This document shows, in pieces, positions 40,531 to 49,031 of a stretch of DNA of 64,000 nt; position 1 is the first letter of the stretch, and each line of letters opens with the position of its first letter. The position numbers were made by a program, and so were the translations under genes. Origin of the DNA: Alloalcanivorax profundimaris (GTDB lineage Bacteria > Pseudomonadota > Gammaproteobacteria > Pseudomonadales > Alcanivoracaceae); the NCBI RefSeq assembly GCF_015265435.1, contig NZ_JABJWH010000006.1:62001-126000 (forward strand), given 5' to 3'. The notes beneath the pieces are model-generated. The model had not been told where the DNA came from. It was given only the letters and a program-made list of their open reading frames with translations, and ran no database searches.

Positions 40531-42252
40531 TCAGTGGCCGCTGGTCACGCGGCTCACCTCCTCAAGACTGGTGACGCCCTGCATGACCTTGACCAGGCCG
40601 GAACGGTACAGATCGTTGAACCCCTCTTTGCGGCATTGATCGCCGATCTGGATGGAATTCCCTTCCTCCATGATGATGCGGCTGATGCCATCGGTAATGC
40701 GGACGACCTCGTAAATCCCCACGCGCCCCTTATAGCCGCCCCGACACTTGTCGCAACCCTCGGCGTGGGGGCCGTACACAGTAAAACCGCTTTCCAGGTC
40801 GGCGTCCGTGAAACCCATCTCAAGCAACGACTGCCTGGGCACGTCCACCGGCTCCTTGCAGTGCTCGCACAGGCGCCGGGCAAGCCGCTGGGCGATGATC
40901 AGAATCACCGAGGTGGCGATGTTGAACGATGGCACGCCCATGTTGCGCAGCCGCGTCAGCGTCTCCGGCGCGCTGTTGGTGTGCAGCGTGGACAACACCA
41001 GGTGGCCGGTCTGCGCCGCCTTCACGGCGATCTCGGCGGTCTCCAGATCGCGGATCTCGCCCACCAGCACCACGTCCGGATCCTGGCGCAGGAAGGCGCG
41101 CAACGCGGTGGCGAAATCCATGCCCTGCTTGGGGTTCACGTTAACCTGGTTGATCCCCTCCAGGTTGATCTCCACCGGATCCTCCGCGGTGGAGATGTTG
41201 CGCTCCGGCGTATTGAGGATGTTCACCCCGGTGTACAGCGACACCGTCTTGCCGGAGCCGGTGGGCCCGGTCACCAGAATCATGCCCTGGGGCTTCTCCA
41301 GGGCATCCATGTACATCTGCTTCTGATCCGGCTCATAGCCCAGCGCGTCGATGCCCATCTTGGCGCTCTCCGGATCCAGAATCCGCAGTACGATTTTTTC
41401 CCCAAACAGGGTCGGGCAGGTGTTCACCCGGAAATCGATGGCCCGGGTCTTGGAAATCTTCAGCTTGATGCGGCCGTCCTGGGGAATGCGCCGCTCGGAA
41501 ATATCCAGCCGCGCCATCACCTTCAGGCGCGCCGCCAGCTTGCTGGCGATGTTCACCGGCGGCTTGGAGACCGTCTGCAGAATGCCGTCCTGCCGGAACC
41601 GCACCCGGTAGGCCTTCTCATAGGGCTCGAAGTGCAAATCCGAGGAACCGCTTTTAATGGCGTCCAGCAGCAGCTTGTTGACGAAGCGCACGATGGGGGC
41701 GTCGTCGGAACCGGCCCCGGCGTCCTCGCCGCCGGCCTGCGCCGGTTCCGTGTCCGCCGCTTCAAGGTTGTCCAGATCGTCATCCAGATCGTCGAAGGCC
41801 TTGCCTTCCTGCTCCGACTCCAGCTGGTCGATCCAGCGCCGCAGCTTGTCGTCCTCGACAATCACCGTCTCCACATTGAGACCGGTGTTGAAGCGGATCT
41901 CTTCCAGCGCCGGCAGGTTGGTGGGGTCCGACACCGCCACGAACAACCGGCTGCCACGCCGTAACAAAGGCAGGATGGTGTGCTTGGTGATCAGCTTGGG
42001 ATCCACCACATCCTTGGCCACGGTATCCGGCGCCACCGCGTTCAAATCCACCAGTGGATCGCCGAACTCCTCGGCGGCGGAGCGGGCCACCACCGCCGCC
42101 GACACGCGGCCTCCGGCCACCAGATGATGGACCAGCGCCACCCGCGCTTCCCGGGCCTCCGACGCGGCGGCCTGCGCCGCCTCCATGGAGAGGTGCCCTT
42201 CCTTTACCAAACGGCGGGCAAGGCCGCTCAAGGACGCTACCGAATTAGTCAT
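40531..42252 (-). CDS. pilB: Type IV pilus assembly ATPase PilB
   Basis: A 573-residue hexameric ATPase driving pilus extension. An N-terminal MshEN-type region (about 40-150) of the kind that can bind c-di-GMP in some members is followed by an acidic linker (about 150-185). Walker A GPTGSGKT is at 329-336, the Asp box follows, Walker B is DPDVVLVGEIRD (391-402), the His box GHLVLSTLHTN follows, and a zinc site has C462, C465, C500 and C503. Divergent from pilA; first gene of pilB-pilC-pilD. Confidence 0.97.
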   Translation of the reverse strand: MTNSVASLSGLARRLVKEGHLSMEAAQAAASEAREARVALVHHLVAGGRVSAAVVARSAAEEFGDPLVDLNAVAPDTVAKDVVDPKLITKHTILPLLRRGSRLFVAVSDPTNLPALEEIRFNTGLNVETVIVEDDKLRRWIDQLESEQEGKAFDDLDDDLDNLEAADTEPAQAGGEDAGAGSDDAPIVRFVNKLLLDAIKSGSSDLHFEPYEKAYRVRFRQDGILQTVSKPPVNIASKLAARLKVMARLDISERRIPQDGRIKLKISKTRAIDFRVNTCPTLFGEKIVLRILDPESAKMGIDALGYEPDQKQMYMDALEKPQGMILVTGPTGSGKTVSLYTGVNILNTPERNISTAEDPVEINLEGINQVNVNPKQGMDFATALRAFLRQDPDVVLVGEIRDLETAEIAVKAAQTGHLVLSTLHTNSAPETLTRLRNMGVPSFNIATSVILIIAQRLARRLCEHCKEPVDVPRQSLLEMGFTDADLESGFTVYGPHAEGCDKCRGGYKGRVGIYEVVRITDGISRIIMEEGNSIQIGDQCRKEGFNDLYRSGLVKVMQGVTSLEEVSRVTSGH

Positions 42253-42300
42253 GGGTCATAGTCAGGACAATCGTTGTGGTTATGAGAAGAAGGGCCTACC

Positions 42301-42329
42301 CCCGGGAAGAGATTGGCAGCCTTCCCGGG
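42301..42329 (-). other. Hairpin in the pilB leader region
   Basis: CCCGGGAAG (42301-42309) and CTTCCCGGG (42321-42329) form a perfect 9-bp stem with an 11-nt loop about 50 bp upstream of pilB. No T-tract is visible on either strand. Confidence 0.45.
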
Positions 42330-42388
42330 CCCTGTAAAGGGCGCCGAATCAGGGAGTTGGCGCCGACAGCTGCGGCCCCGCCTTAACC

Positions 42389-42445
42389 TGACAAAGAAGG
42401 GCAGGTTGGCTGACGCAAGGCGTCATACGGTGACAAAAAAGGGCA
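42389..42445 (+). promoter_or_regulatory. Probable PilR upstream activating region of pilA
   Basis: TGACAAAGAAGGGCA (42389) and TGACAAAAAAGGGCA (42431) are direct repeats with one mismatch, 42 bp apart (about four helical turns). Between them is TGACGC-AAG-GCGTCA (42411-42425), a perfect inverted repeat. All contain TGAC/GTCA cores similar to the TGTC-type PilR sites of Pseudomonas, and they lie about 80-140 bp upstream of the predicted start, the usual place for sigma-54 activators. Confidence 0.6.
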
Positions 42446-42500
42446 CGGGAACGGGTTCACAAAAGCGCTGGAATCAGGGCAAAACGGGGGCTGAAAAACT

Positions 42501-42516
42501 TGGCCCAATAGCTGCA
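42501..42516 (+). promoter_or_regulatory. Sigma-54 promoter of pilA
   Basis: TTGGCCCAATAGCTGCAT has GG at 42502-42503 and GC at 42514-42515 with 10 nt between, the RpoN -24/-12 spacing. Start expected near 42527. Pilin genes of this type are known to use RpoN with PilS/PilR. Confidence 0.85.
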
Positions 42517-42585
42517 TAACGTCGGTGCAGGCGCTCGCCTCGGGGGTGAGCACACATAAAAAGTTTCCAGTGTGGAGAGACTGTT

Positions 42586-43023
42586 ATGAAACAAGTGCAG
42601 AAGGGTTTTACTCTGATCGAACTGATGATCGTGGTCGCGATCATCGGCATTCTGGCGGCCGTCGCTATTCCCGCTTATCAAGACTATACCGTTCGCGCTC
42701 GCGTCGCTGAGGCAATGTCCCTGGCTTCAGGTGCGAAGACTACTGTTGCTGAGAACGCCTCTGCTGGTGCTGCCACGTTGGATTCCGGCTGGACTGCTCC
42801 TAATGCCACGGACAACGTAGCTGCTGTTGCGATTGATGGTACCACCGGTGCTATTACCGTAACTACTCAAGCTCGTGCTGGCGGTGGTGATATTGAATTT
42901 GTTCCTAATGATAATAACGGGGCTTTGGCTGCGGGGACTTTGCCTGAAGGTGCAATTACCTGGGATTGCTCCGGTGCAGGTACCACCTTGGATGCTAAAT
43001 ATCTTCCCGCTGAATGCCGTTAA
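42586..43023 (+). CDS. pilA: Type IV major pilin
   Basis: A 145-residue type IVa prepilin. The short leader MKQVQKG is cut by PilD before the methylated phenylalanine of [22 protein letters not shown], with the essential Glu at mature position 5 and a hydrophobic assembly helix. Two C-terminal cysteines (about 126 and 144) can form the disulfide loop (WDCSGAG ... PAECR). From about 42700 the codons are noticeably richer in T-ending forms than the neighbours, suggesting exchange or diversification of the exposed domain. It has its own sigma-54 promoter and a very strong terminator, so is probably monocistronic and highly expressed. Confidence 0.96.
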   Translation: MKQVQKGFTLIELMIVVAIIGILAAVAIPAYQDYTVRARVAEAMSLASGAKTTVAENASAGAATLDSGWTAPNATDNVAAVAIDGTTGAITVTTQARAGGGDIEFVPNDNNGALAAGTLPEGAITWDCSGAGTTLDAKYLPAECR

Positions 43024-43040
43024 TTTAACTGCGGTCTAAT

Positions 43041-43084
43041 AAAGCAAAGCCCCCGGGAACTTTTGTCCCCGGGGGCTTTGCTTT
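43041..43084 (+). terminator. Bidirectional intrinsic terminator after pilA
   Basis: AAAGCAAAGCCCCCGGG (43041-43057) pairs perfectly with CCCGGGGGCTTTGCTTT (43068-43084), a 17-bp stem with a 10-nt loop whose A- and T-rich ends allow termination on both strands. It serves pilA and possibly the convergent lipoprotein gene at 43156. Confidence 0.92.
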
Positions 43085-43155
43085 ATATGGTGAAATGCCA
43101 ATAAGACAACGTAAAGATATTGGCTTTACCAAACGGTTGCCGTACGGAAAGGGAC

Positions 43156-43530
43156 TCAGTTCAAAACCCGGTAACCCCGCCCGCGCATACAGTTCTTGAG
43201 CACCTGTTCCTTTTCTTGCTGAGCATCGCCGGCCTTGCCGGCGGCACCGACGACGGCGCCGCCGCCGGCCATGCGGCCGGCGGTGCCGGAGTTGCCGAAG
43301 ATGGCGCCGAGCACGCCGCCGATGAGGGCCCCGCCCACGGCGCCTTCGGCGGCGTCACGGCCGGTGCCGACCTGGTCGGCGATGGCGCGGCAGTCGCTGA
43401 GGTCCTGCTGGTATTGGGCTTCGTCCACGTTCTGTTTGTCGACGATGACGCGGTCGGTGGAGGCACAGGCGGCCAGCAGCAGGGCGCTGAGGCCGATGGC
43501 GGCGGTGCGGATGAGAGTCGGGCGCATCAT
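43156..43530 (-). CDS. Glycine-zipper lipoprotein
   Basis: A 124-residue small lipoprotein: signal peptide ending in lipobox LLAAC (C22, then ASTDR), then a mostly polar segment, then a glycine-zipper region (about 62-98) with repeated small residues (GAVGGALIGGVLGAIFG, MAGGGAVVGAAG). Related families sit in the outer membrane or periplasm; no specific function is known. Two further cysteines (C48 and C113) might form a disulfide. It is convergent with pilA and has a GGAG site before ATG 43530. Confidence 0.75.
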   Translation of the reverse strand: MMRPTLIRTAAIGLSALLLAACASTDRVIVDKQNVDEAQYQQDLSDCRAIADQVGTGRDAAEGAVGGALIGGVLGAIFGNSGTAGRMAGGGAVVGAAGKAGDAQQEKEQVLKNCMRGRGYRVLN

Positions 43531-43603
43531 TGGGGGCTCCTTGGCGTGGCCGGCCGGACGGTGATCTTCATTCTAGGAGGCCGCCGGGCCGGGGGCCAGG
43601 GGG

Positions 43604-44452
43604 TCAGCCGAGGCGCAGGGAGAGGTCCACGGCCTGGACGTGCTTGGTGAGGGCGCCGGAGGAGAGGTAGAGGTCGCGGCTGCCGGGCAGTTCGCGGGCG
43701 TCCTCCAGGGTGCGGTTGCCGGAGATTTCCAGGGCGGATTGCGGTGCCAGGTCCATGGCCTCGGCGATCATCTCCGGGCTGAAGTTGTCGAGCATGATCT
43801 GGTCCGGGGTCAGGGCTGCGGCTTCGCGGAGTTCGTCCAGGTTTTCCACTTCGATGATGATCTTCTTGCCCGGGCCTTGCTCGCGGGCGGCGCGGATGGC
43901 GTCGGTGATCGAGCCGCAGGCGGCGATGTGGTTTTCCTTGATCAGGAAGGCGTCGTGGAGGCCGAGGCGGTGGTTGCGGCAGCCGCCGCAGAGAACCGCG
44001 TATTTCTGGGCGGCGCGCAGGCCGGGCAGGGTCTTGCGGGTGTCGAGCACGGTGACCCGGGTGCCGGCCACGGCGTCGGCATAGCGGCGCGCGGTGGTGG
44101 CGGTGGCCATCAGGGTCTGCAGGAAGTTGAGGGCGGTGCGTTCGCCGGTGAGGATGCGCCGGGTGTTGCCGCGCAGGGTGCAGAAGGCGGTGCCGGCGGC
44201 GAGCCGGTCGCCGTCGCGGGCGTGCCATTCCAGGTCCACGCCGCCGAGCTGGCGGAACACTTCCTCGGCCCAGGCGGTGCCGCAGAGTACCGCGTCTTCC
44301 CGGGTGAGGATGGTGGCGGTGGCGGTGGCGTCTTCCGGGATCAGGCCGGCGGTGAGGTCACCGTCGCCCAGGTCTTCCTCGATGGCGAAGGCCACCACTT
44401 TTTCCAGGTGTTCGCGGGCGTAGCCGGGCAGTTGCGGTGCGGTGTTATCCAT
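43604..44452 (-). CDS. nadC: Nicotinate-nucleotide pyrophosphorylase (quinolinate phosphoribosyltransferase)
   Basis: A 282-residue enzyme converting quinolinate and PRPP to nicotinate mononucleotide in NAD synthesis. Marks are the DLGDGDLTAGLIP region near residue 20, RTALNFLQTLMATAT, DTRKTLPGLRAAQKYAVLCGGCRNHRLGL split over 137-165, and the final EISGNRTLEDARELPGSRDLYLSSGALTKHV block. It overlaps the start of the upstream symporter gene end by 8 bp. nadC next to pilA and ampD is a conserved arrangement. Confidence 0.97.
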   Translation of the reverse strand: MDNTAPQLPGYAREHLEKVVAFAIEEDLGDGDLTAGLIPEDATATATILTREDAVLCGTAWAEEVFRQLGGVDLEWHARDGDRLAAGTAFCTLRGNTRRILTGERTALNFLQTLMATATTARRYADAVAGTRVTVLDTRKTLPGLRAAQKYAVLCGGCRNHRLGLHDAFLIKENHIAACGSITDAIRAAREQGPGKKIIIEVENLDELREAAALTPDQIMLDNFSPEMIAEAMDLAPQSALEISGNRTLEDARELPGSRDLYLSSGALTKHVQAVDLSLRLG

Positions 44453-45779
44453 GGGTATCGAAAAACTCTTTGCTCAGGCGCACCACCACGGGCGCCAACA
44501 GTAACAGGGCGATCAGGTTGGGTACGGCCATCAGGATGTTCATGATGTCCGCCATGGCCCAGACCAGGTCGAGGCCGACGATGGCGCCCACCGGCACCAC
44601 CACCACCCAGACCAGCCGGAACGGCAGCAGGGCCTTGTCGCCGAACAGGTACTGGGTGCAGCGCTCGCTGTAGAGGCTCCAGCCCAGCAGGGTGGTGAAG
44701 GCGAAGACCGCCAGGCCGCAGGCCACCACCACGTCGCCGAGGGTGCCGAAGGTGCTGGAGAAGGCCAGGGCGGAGAGAGGCGCGCCTTTTTCGCCGCTAG
44801 TCCAGGCGCCACTGGCGATGATCGCCAGACCGGTGACGGAGCATACCACGATGGTGTCGATAAAGGTGCCGAGCATGGCGATGCTGCCCTGGCGGGCCGG
44901 GTGGTCGGTGTGGGCGGAGGCGTGGGCGATGGGCGCGCTGCCCAGGCCGGCTTCGTTGGAGAAGATGCCGCGGGCCATGCCGAAGCGGATCGCTTCCTTG
45001 ACGGCGGCGCCGGCGAAGCCGCCGGCGGCGGCGGTGCCGGTGAAGGCATCGTGGAAAGCCAGGGCCAGGGCGTCGGGCAGGGCGGCGGCGTGGTCGGCGA
45101 GCACGAACAGCCCGGCCAGCAAGTAGGTGATGGCCATGAACGGCACGATAAAGGTGGCCACCCGGGCAATGCGCTTCATGCCGCCGAGCACCACCAGGCC
45201 CACCAGCACGGCCAGGGTCAGGCCGGTGACCCAGGTGGGCACACCGAAGCTGTCATGGAGGCCGTCGGCCACGGAGTTGGCCTGCACGGTATTGCCGATG
45301 CCGAACCCGGCGAACATGCCGAAGAAGGCGAACACCACCGCCAGCCAGGTCCAGTTGCGGCCCAGGCCGTTGCGGATGTAGTACATCGGGCCGCCGACAT
45401 ACTGGCCGAGGCTGTCCCGCTCTCGGTAGTGCACGGCGAGTACCGCCTCGGCATACTTGGTGGCCATGCCCACCAGGGCGATCAGCCACATCCACACCAG
45501 GGCGCCGGGCCCGCCGGACTGGATGGCGGTGGCCACGCCGACGATGTTGCCGGTGCCGATGGTGGCGGCCAGGGAGGTGGCCAGGGCGGCGCTGGCGCCG
45601 ATGGTGCCTTCCCCGGTGGCGCGGCCGAACATCTGCCGGAAGCCGAAACCCAGCCGTCGCATGGGCAAAAAGGCCAGGCGCACGGTCAGGTAGAGCCCGG
45701 TGCCGGCGATCAGGGCCAGGGCGGGCCAGCCCCACAGCACCTTGCTGATGGCCTTGAGGATGACGACGGCTTCACTCAT
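44445..45779 (-). CDS. Alanine/sodium symporter, AGCS family
   Basis: A 444-residue polytopic transporter of the alanine or glycine:cation symporter family. Signature stretches are TGNIVGVATAIQSGGPGALVWMW near residue 87-110, GGPMYYIRNGLG, and SNEAGLGSAPIAHASAHTDHP near 280. It imports alanine or related amino acids with Na+. ATG 45779 gives the normal N terminus; a longer in-frame start at 45926 has low-complexity content and is unlikely. Overlaps nadC by 8 bp, so the two may be co-transcribed. Confidence 0.93.
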   Translation of the reverse strand: MSEAVVILKAISKVLWGWPALALIAGTGLYLTVRLAFLPMRRLGFGFRQMFGRATGEGTIGASAALATSLAATIGTGNIVGVATAIQSGGPGALVWMWLIALVGMATKYAEAVLAVHYRERDSLGQYVGGPMYYIRNGLGRNWTWLAVVFAFFGMFAGFGIGNTVQANSVADGLHDSFGVPTWVTGLTLAVLVGLVVLGGMKRIARVATFIVPFMAITYLLAGLFVLADHAAALPDALALAFHDAFTGTAAAGGFAGAAVKEAIRFGMARGIFSNEAGLGSAPIAHASAHTDHPARQGSIAMLGTFIDTIVVCSVTGLAIIASGAWTSGEKGAPLSALAFSSTFGTLGDVVVACGLAVFAFTTLLGWSLYSERCTQYLFGDKALLPFRLVWVVVVPVGAIVGLDLVWAMADIMNILMAVPNLIALLLLAPVVVRLSKEFFDTHG

Positions 45780-46128
45780 GAGGCGGTTCCCCGTGGTGTT
45801 GGTTGTTATCGGTCTTGAAGGGTAGGGAAATACACTATCCCTGGGAAGCACCGGGCGGCTGGTGGCCGATGGACGGCTCCGGGCCCCGGTGATACGGGTA
45901 AATGCCGAAGCTGCAAACTGGTTCAAAATTCTGATGCGCGGGTCGTGCTAGCGTCGTATTCGGGTGAGGAACAGTTGAGTTTTCTGAGTTTGCTGGCAGA
46001 GTTTCGTGGAGTTTCCCCGAATTCGCGGGAGTATACAGAGAGCCCCGTGAGGTCGAGCCGCCGCCGGCGCCCTGATTCCCGCCGGCGCCCCTAATCAGAG
46101 TCGAACCTTCGACAGAGTCGAGAATCCC
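45780..46128. other. Divergent intergenic region, symporter / DUF1631
   Basis: This 349-bp gap has no convincing gene. Near the DUF1631 start a short direct duplication (GCCGGCGCCC at 46063 and 46081) lies inside a hairpin CTGATT (46072-46077) / AATCAG (46093-46098), followed by GTCGAA-CC-TTCGAC (46100-46113), a perfect 6-2-6 palindrome 15 bp before the start codon. I could not place a confident promoter for either gene. Confidence 0.5.
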
Positions 46129-48387
46129 ATGGCCAAAGTGACGCGGTTGAAACCGGTGGACGGCGGAAAGCAGCCCGCGCGCGGCCTGCCCCGGCCGCTG
46201 GAGCAGGTGCGCCTGCACGTGCGTGGCCGGGTGGGTGAGCTGCTGTCGGACATGCTCGACGGCGCCGACGACACCCTTTTCGACCTCGCCGAGAAAGAAA
46301 CCGACAGCGAGCGGGACCGCTACTTCGACGCCATGCGCGAGCTGCGCATCCAGCGCGCCGGCATCGAAGCGGGCTTCCGCCAGGCGGTGGACAACCTGTT
46401 CCAGTCCACCGGCCGTGAGCCGGAAGAGGCGGAACGGGTGAGCGACCGGGTGGACGCGGAGAACCTGTCCCTGGTCAAGCACGACGAGCTGGAAATTTCC
46501 GTGGCCCTGGACAACCTGGCGCGGCGCTCCCGGCGCGGCTGCGACGAGGCGCTGGGCGTGTTCCGCCACCGGCTGGAGTACCTGTTCGAGGGCCAGCACC
46601 CGATCACCGACAAGACCAATCCCCTGGAGCCGCGCAATCTGGCCGCCTGTTTCGCTGGCTGCCTGGAGCGGCTGCAGCTGGACATTCGCGCCCGCCTGAT
46701 CGTGCTCAAGCTGTTCGAGCGGGTGGTGATGGACGAAACCGGCGCCCTGGTCACCGAGGCCAACCAGATTCTGGCCGACGCCGGCGTGTTGCCGGATCTG
46801 AAGAGCGTGCCGGTGGGCCGGCCCCGGGTCACCGGCACGCGCTCGTCCTCCGTGGAGGGGGCGTCGCCGGCCGGTGAGTCCCGGCCCGTGGAGGGCGGCA
46901 TGCCGCAAGGGGCCGGCAACGACCAGATGTTCGGCCTGCTGCAGGAGCTGCTCACCACCCTGCGCGGGCTGGGCGGCGCGGTGCCGGCGGGTCCTGCCGC
47001 CGGGGCACCGCCGGCCGGGCCTGCGCCGTCGTCCGGCATGGCGGTGATGCACAACGGCGTGCCCTACATGGACGGCGCGCCGCTGGCCGCCGACGCCCGG
47101 GTGGAATCGCTCAGCAGCCGGGACCTGTTCGGCATGCTCACCCGGCTGCAGCGCCTGGAACAGGCCCTGGAGGGCCCGGAGCATGGCGAGCGCAATGTGC
47201 GCGAGGAGCTCAGTGACCTGCTCGACAGTGAGCACGGCGAGGCGATCCACGCCCTGGAGCAGGCCGATGACGACGTCATCAACCTGGTTTCCATGCTGTT
47301 CGATTTCATCCTCGACGACGACGGGCTGCCCTCCGAGATCAAAGCGCTGATCGGCCGCCTGCAGATCCCTCTGCTCAAGGTGGCCATCGCCGACAAGACC
47401 TTCTTCAGCAACGAAAGCCACGACGCCCGCCTGTTGCTCAACACCCTGGCCCGGGCCGGCAGCCAGTGGGACCCGCAGCAGGGCCGCGACGACGAGCTGT
47501 TCCAGCGCATCGACGCCGCGGTGCACGCCATCATCGACGACTACGACGAGGACGCCGACCTGTTCCGCGCCCTGCTGGACGATTTCGAGGGCTATTTCAG
47601 TGCCCAGCACGCCCGCGCCGAGCGCGTCGCCGAGCGGGTCCGCGAGGCGGAGGAGGGCAAGGCCCGCGCCGAGCTGGCCGGCGAGGCGGTACAGGCCTAC
47701 ATCGACGCGCGCCTGGCCGGCCGCGCCGTGCCGGATGTGGTGGTGCGGCTGCTGCGCCAGGGCTGGCAGCAGGTGCTCTATCTGACCTGGCTGCGCGACG
47801 GCGAGGGCAGCGACACCTGGCGCCGTCAGGCCAAGGTGGTGGACGCGCTGATCTGGAGCGTGCTGCCGCACCGGGACCAGGCCACCCTGGAAAAGCTGCG
47901 CGACCTGTCCCCCAAGCTGCGCCGGGCCCTGGAGCACGGCCTGGAGAGCATCGAATACGACGCCGCCGAGCGCCGCGCCCTGCTGGACGATCTGGCGCGG
48001 GTCCACGAGACCCTGCTGGAAGGCCTGGACACCGAGCGCGTCACCGTGCCCAAGGCGCCGGAGCCGGCACCGGAACAGGACGCCGCCCGGGCACTGCTGC
48101 CCGACGACCACGACGAGGTGCGCCGGGCCCGCCAGTTGCGCGCCGGCCAATGGCTGGAGCTGGGCGAGGGCGAGGACGCCCAGCGCGTCAAGCTGGCCGC
48201 CAATCTCCGTGACGGCGCCAAGCTGGTGTTCATCAACCGTCGTGGCATCAAGGTGCGCGAGTACGAGGCCCGCGAGCTGGGTACCGCCCTGGAGGCCGGT
48301 GAGGTCCGTCTGATCGAGGACGGTGCCCTGTTCGATCGCGCCCTGGAAGCGGTGATCGGCGACCTGCGCCGCCGCCACGACGGCTAG
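46129..48387 (+). CDS. DUF1631 family protein
   Basis: A 752-residue protein of unknown function. It is highly charged and mostly helical, with no signal peptide or membrane segment. A Pro/Gly/Ala-rich break (about residues 235-305) splits it into an N-terminal part (LEQVRLHVRGRVGELLSDMLDGADDTLFDLAE) and a conserved central and C-terminal part; the last 80 residues (QWLELGEG, LVFINRRGIKVREYEARELG) look like a small beta domain reminiscent of PilZ folds. A DUF1631 gene in the same place next to ampD and nadC also occurs in Pseudomonas, as I recall. ATG 46129. Confidence 0.8.
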   Translation: MAKVTRLKPVDGGKQPARGLPRPLEQVRLHVRGRVGELLSDMLDGADDTLFDLAEKETDSERDRYFDAMRELRIQRAGIEAGFRQAVDNLFQSTGREPEEAERVSDRVDAENLSLVKHDELEISVALDNLARRSRRGCDEALGVFRHRLEYLFEGQHPITDKTNPLEPRNLAACFAGCLERLQLDIRARLIVLKLFERVVMDETGALVTEANQILADAGVLPDLKSVPVGRPRVTGTRSSSVEGASPAGESRPVEGGMPQGAGNDQMFGLLQELLTTLRGLGGAVPAGPAAGAPPAGPAPSSGMAVMHNGVPYMDGAPLAADARVESLSSRDLFGMLTRLQRLEQALEGPEHGERNVREELSDLLDSEHGEAIHALEQADDDVINLVSMLFDFILDDDGLPSEIKALIGRLQIPLLKVAIADKTFFSNESHDARLLLNTLARAGSQWDPQQGRDDELFQRIDAAVHAIIDDYDEDADLFRALLDDFEGYFSAQHARAERVAERVREAEEGKARAELAGEAVQAYIDARLAGRAVPDVVVRLLRQGWQQVLYLTWLRDGEGSDTWRRQAKVVDALIWSVLPHRDQATLEKLRDLSPKLRRALEHGLESIEYDAAERRALLDDLARVHETLLEGLDTERVTVPKAPEPAPEQDAARALLPDDHDEVRRARQLRAGQWLELGEGEDAQRVKLAANLRDGAKLVFINRRGIKVREYEARELGTALEAGEVRLIEDGALFDRALEAVIGDLRRRHDG

Positions 48388-48435
48388 CCGATCTCCCGCT
48401 TGCGGTCCGCCGCCAACGGCCGGACACTACCGACC

Positions 48436-48966
48436 ATGCTCACCCTCACCGACCACTGGATCGACCAGGCACGCCGGGTGCCCTCGCCGAACTTCAACGA
48501 ACGGCCGGACCCGGACGACATCGCCCTGGTGGTGATCCACAACATCAGCCTGCCGCCGGAGCGTTTCGGCGGCGCCCACATCGAAGCGTTCTTCCAGAAC
48601 CGCCTGGACCCGGACGCCGATCCCTATTTCCAGACCATCCGCGACCTCAAGGTGTCGTCGCATTTCCTGATCCGCCGCGACGGCGAGCTGGTGCAGTTCG
48701 TGGCCTGCGATCGCCGCGCCTGGCACGCCGGGGTGTCGAGCTGGCGAGGCCGGGACAACTGCAACGACTTCGCCCTGGGCATCGAGCTGGAAGGCGCCGA
48801 CCATATTCCCTACGAGGAGGCCCAGTACCGCCGCCTGAACGCGCTGCTGGACGCGCTGATCGCCCATTACCCCAGGCTCTCGCGGGACACCATCACCGGC
48901 CATGAACACATTGCCCCGGGCCGCAAGACCGACCCGGGCCCGGCGTTCGACTGGAGCCGCCTGTAG
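48436..48966 (+). CDS. ampD: 1,6-anhydro-N-acetylmuramyl-L-alanine amidase AmpD
   Basis: A 176-residue cytoplasmic zinc amidase that removes stem peptides from imported anhydro-muropeptides and so keeps AmpR-type beta-lactamase induction off. Zinc and catalytic residues are H35 (VIHNIS), H156 and D166 (GHEHIAPGRKTDPG), with E117 and K164 completing the active site. ATG 48436 gives the family length; an upstream TTG at 48400 is unlikely. It is followed by ampE, and ampG lies 10 kb downstream. Confidence 0.96.
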   Translation: MLTLTDHWIDQARRVPSPNFNERPDPDDIALVVIHNISLPPERFGGAHIEAFFQNRLDPDADPYFQTIRDLKVSSHFLIRRDGELVQFVACDRRAWHAGVSSWRGRDNCNDFALGIELEGADHIPYEEAQYRRLNALLDALIAHYPRLSRDTITGHEHIAPGRKTDPGPAFDWSRL

Positions 48967-49031
48967 TCCTGATCGCGGCGTGTCCGTCGGTCCCGTATGA
49001 TGCGGGGTGAACCCTGTTGGGAGGAACCGGG

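Larger units (their letters stand above)
42253..42585 (+). other. Intergenic region between divergent pilB and pilA
   Basis: This 333-bp gap holds, from the pilB side, a hairpin at 42301-42329 (CCCGGGAAG with CTTCCCGGG, in the pilB leader if transcribed leftward), twin upstream repeats at 42389-42445, the sigma-54 promoter at 42501-42516, and a pilA leader with GGAGAG ribosome site. Confidence 0.75.

Noticed and set aside
45835..48378. A 847-codon minus-strand frame opposite the DUF1631 gene
   Set aside because: Composition (Gln/Gly/Leu/His-rich) is that of an antisense shadow; the plus-strand frame has a consistent start and family features.
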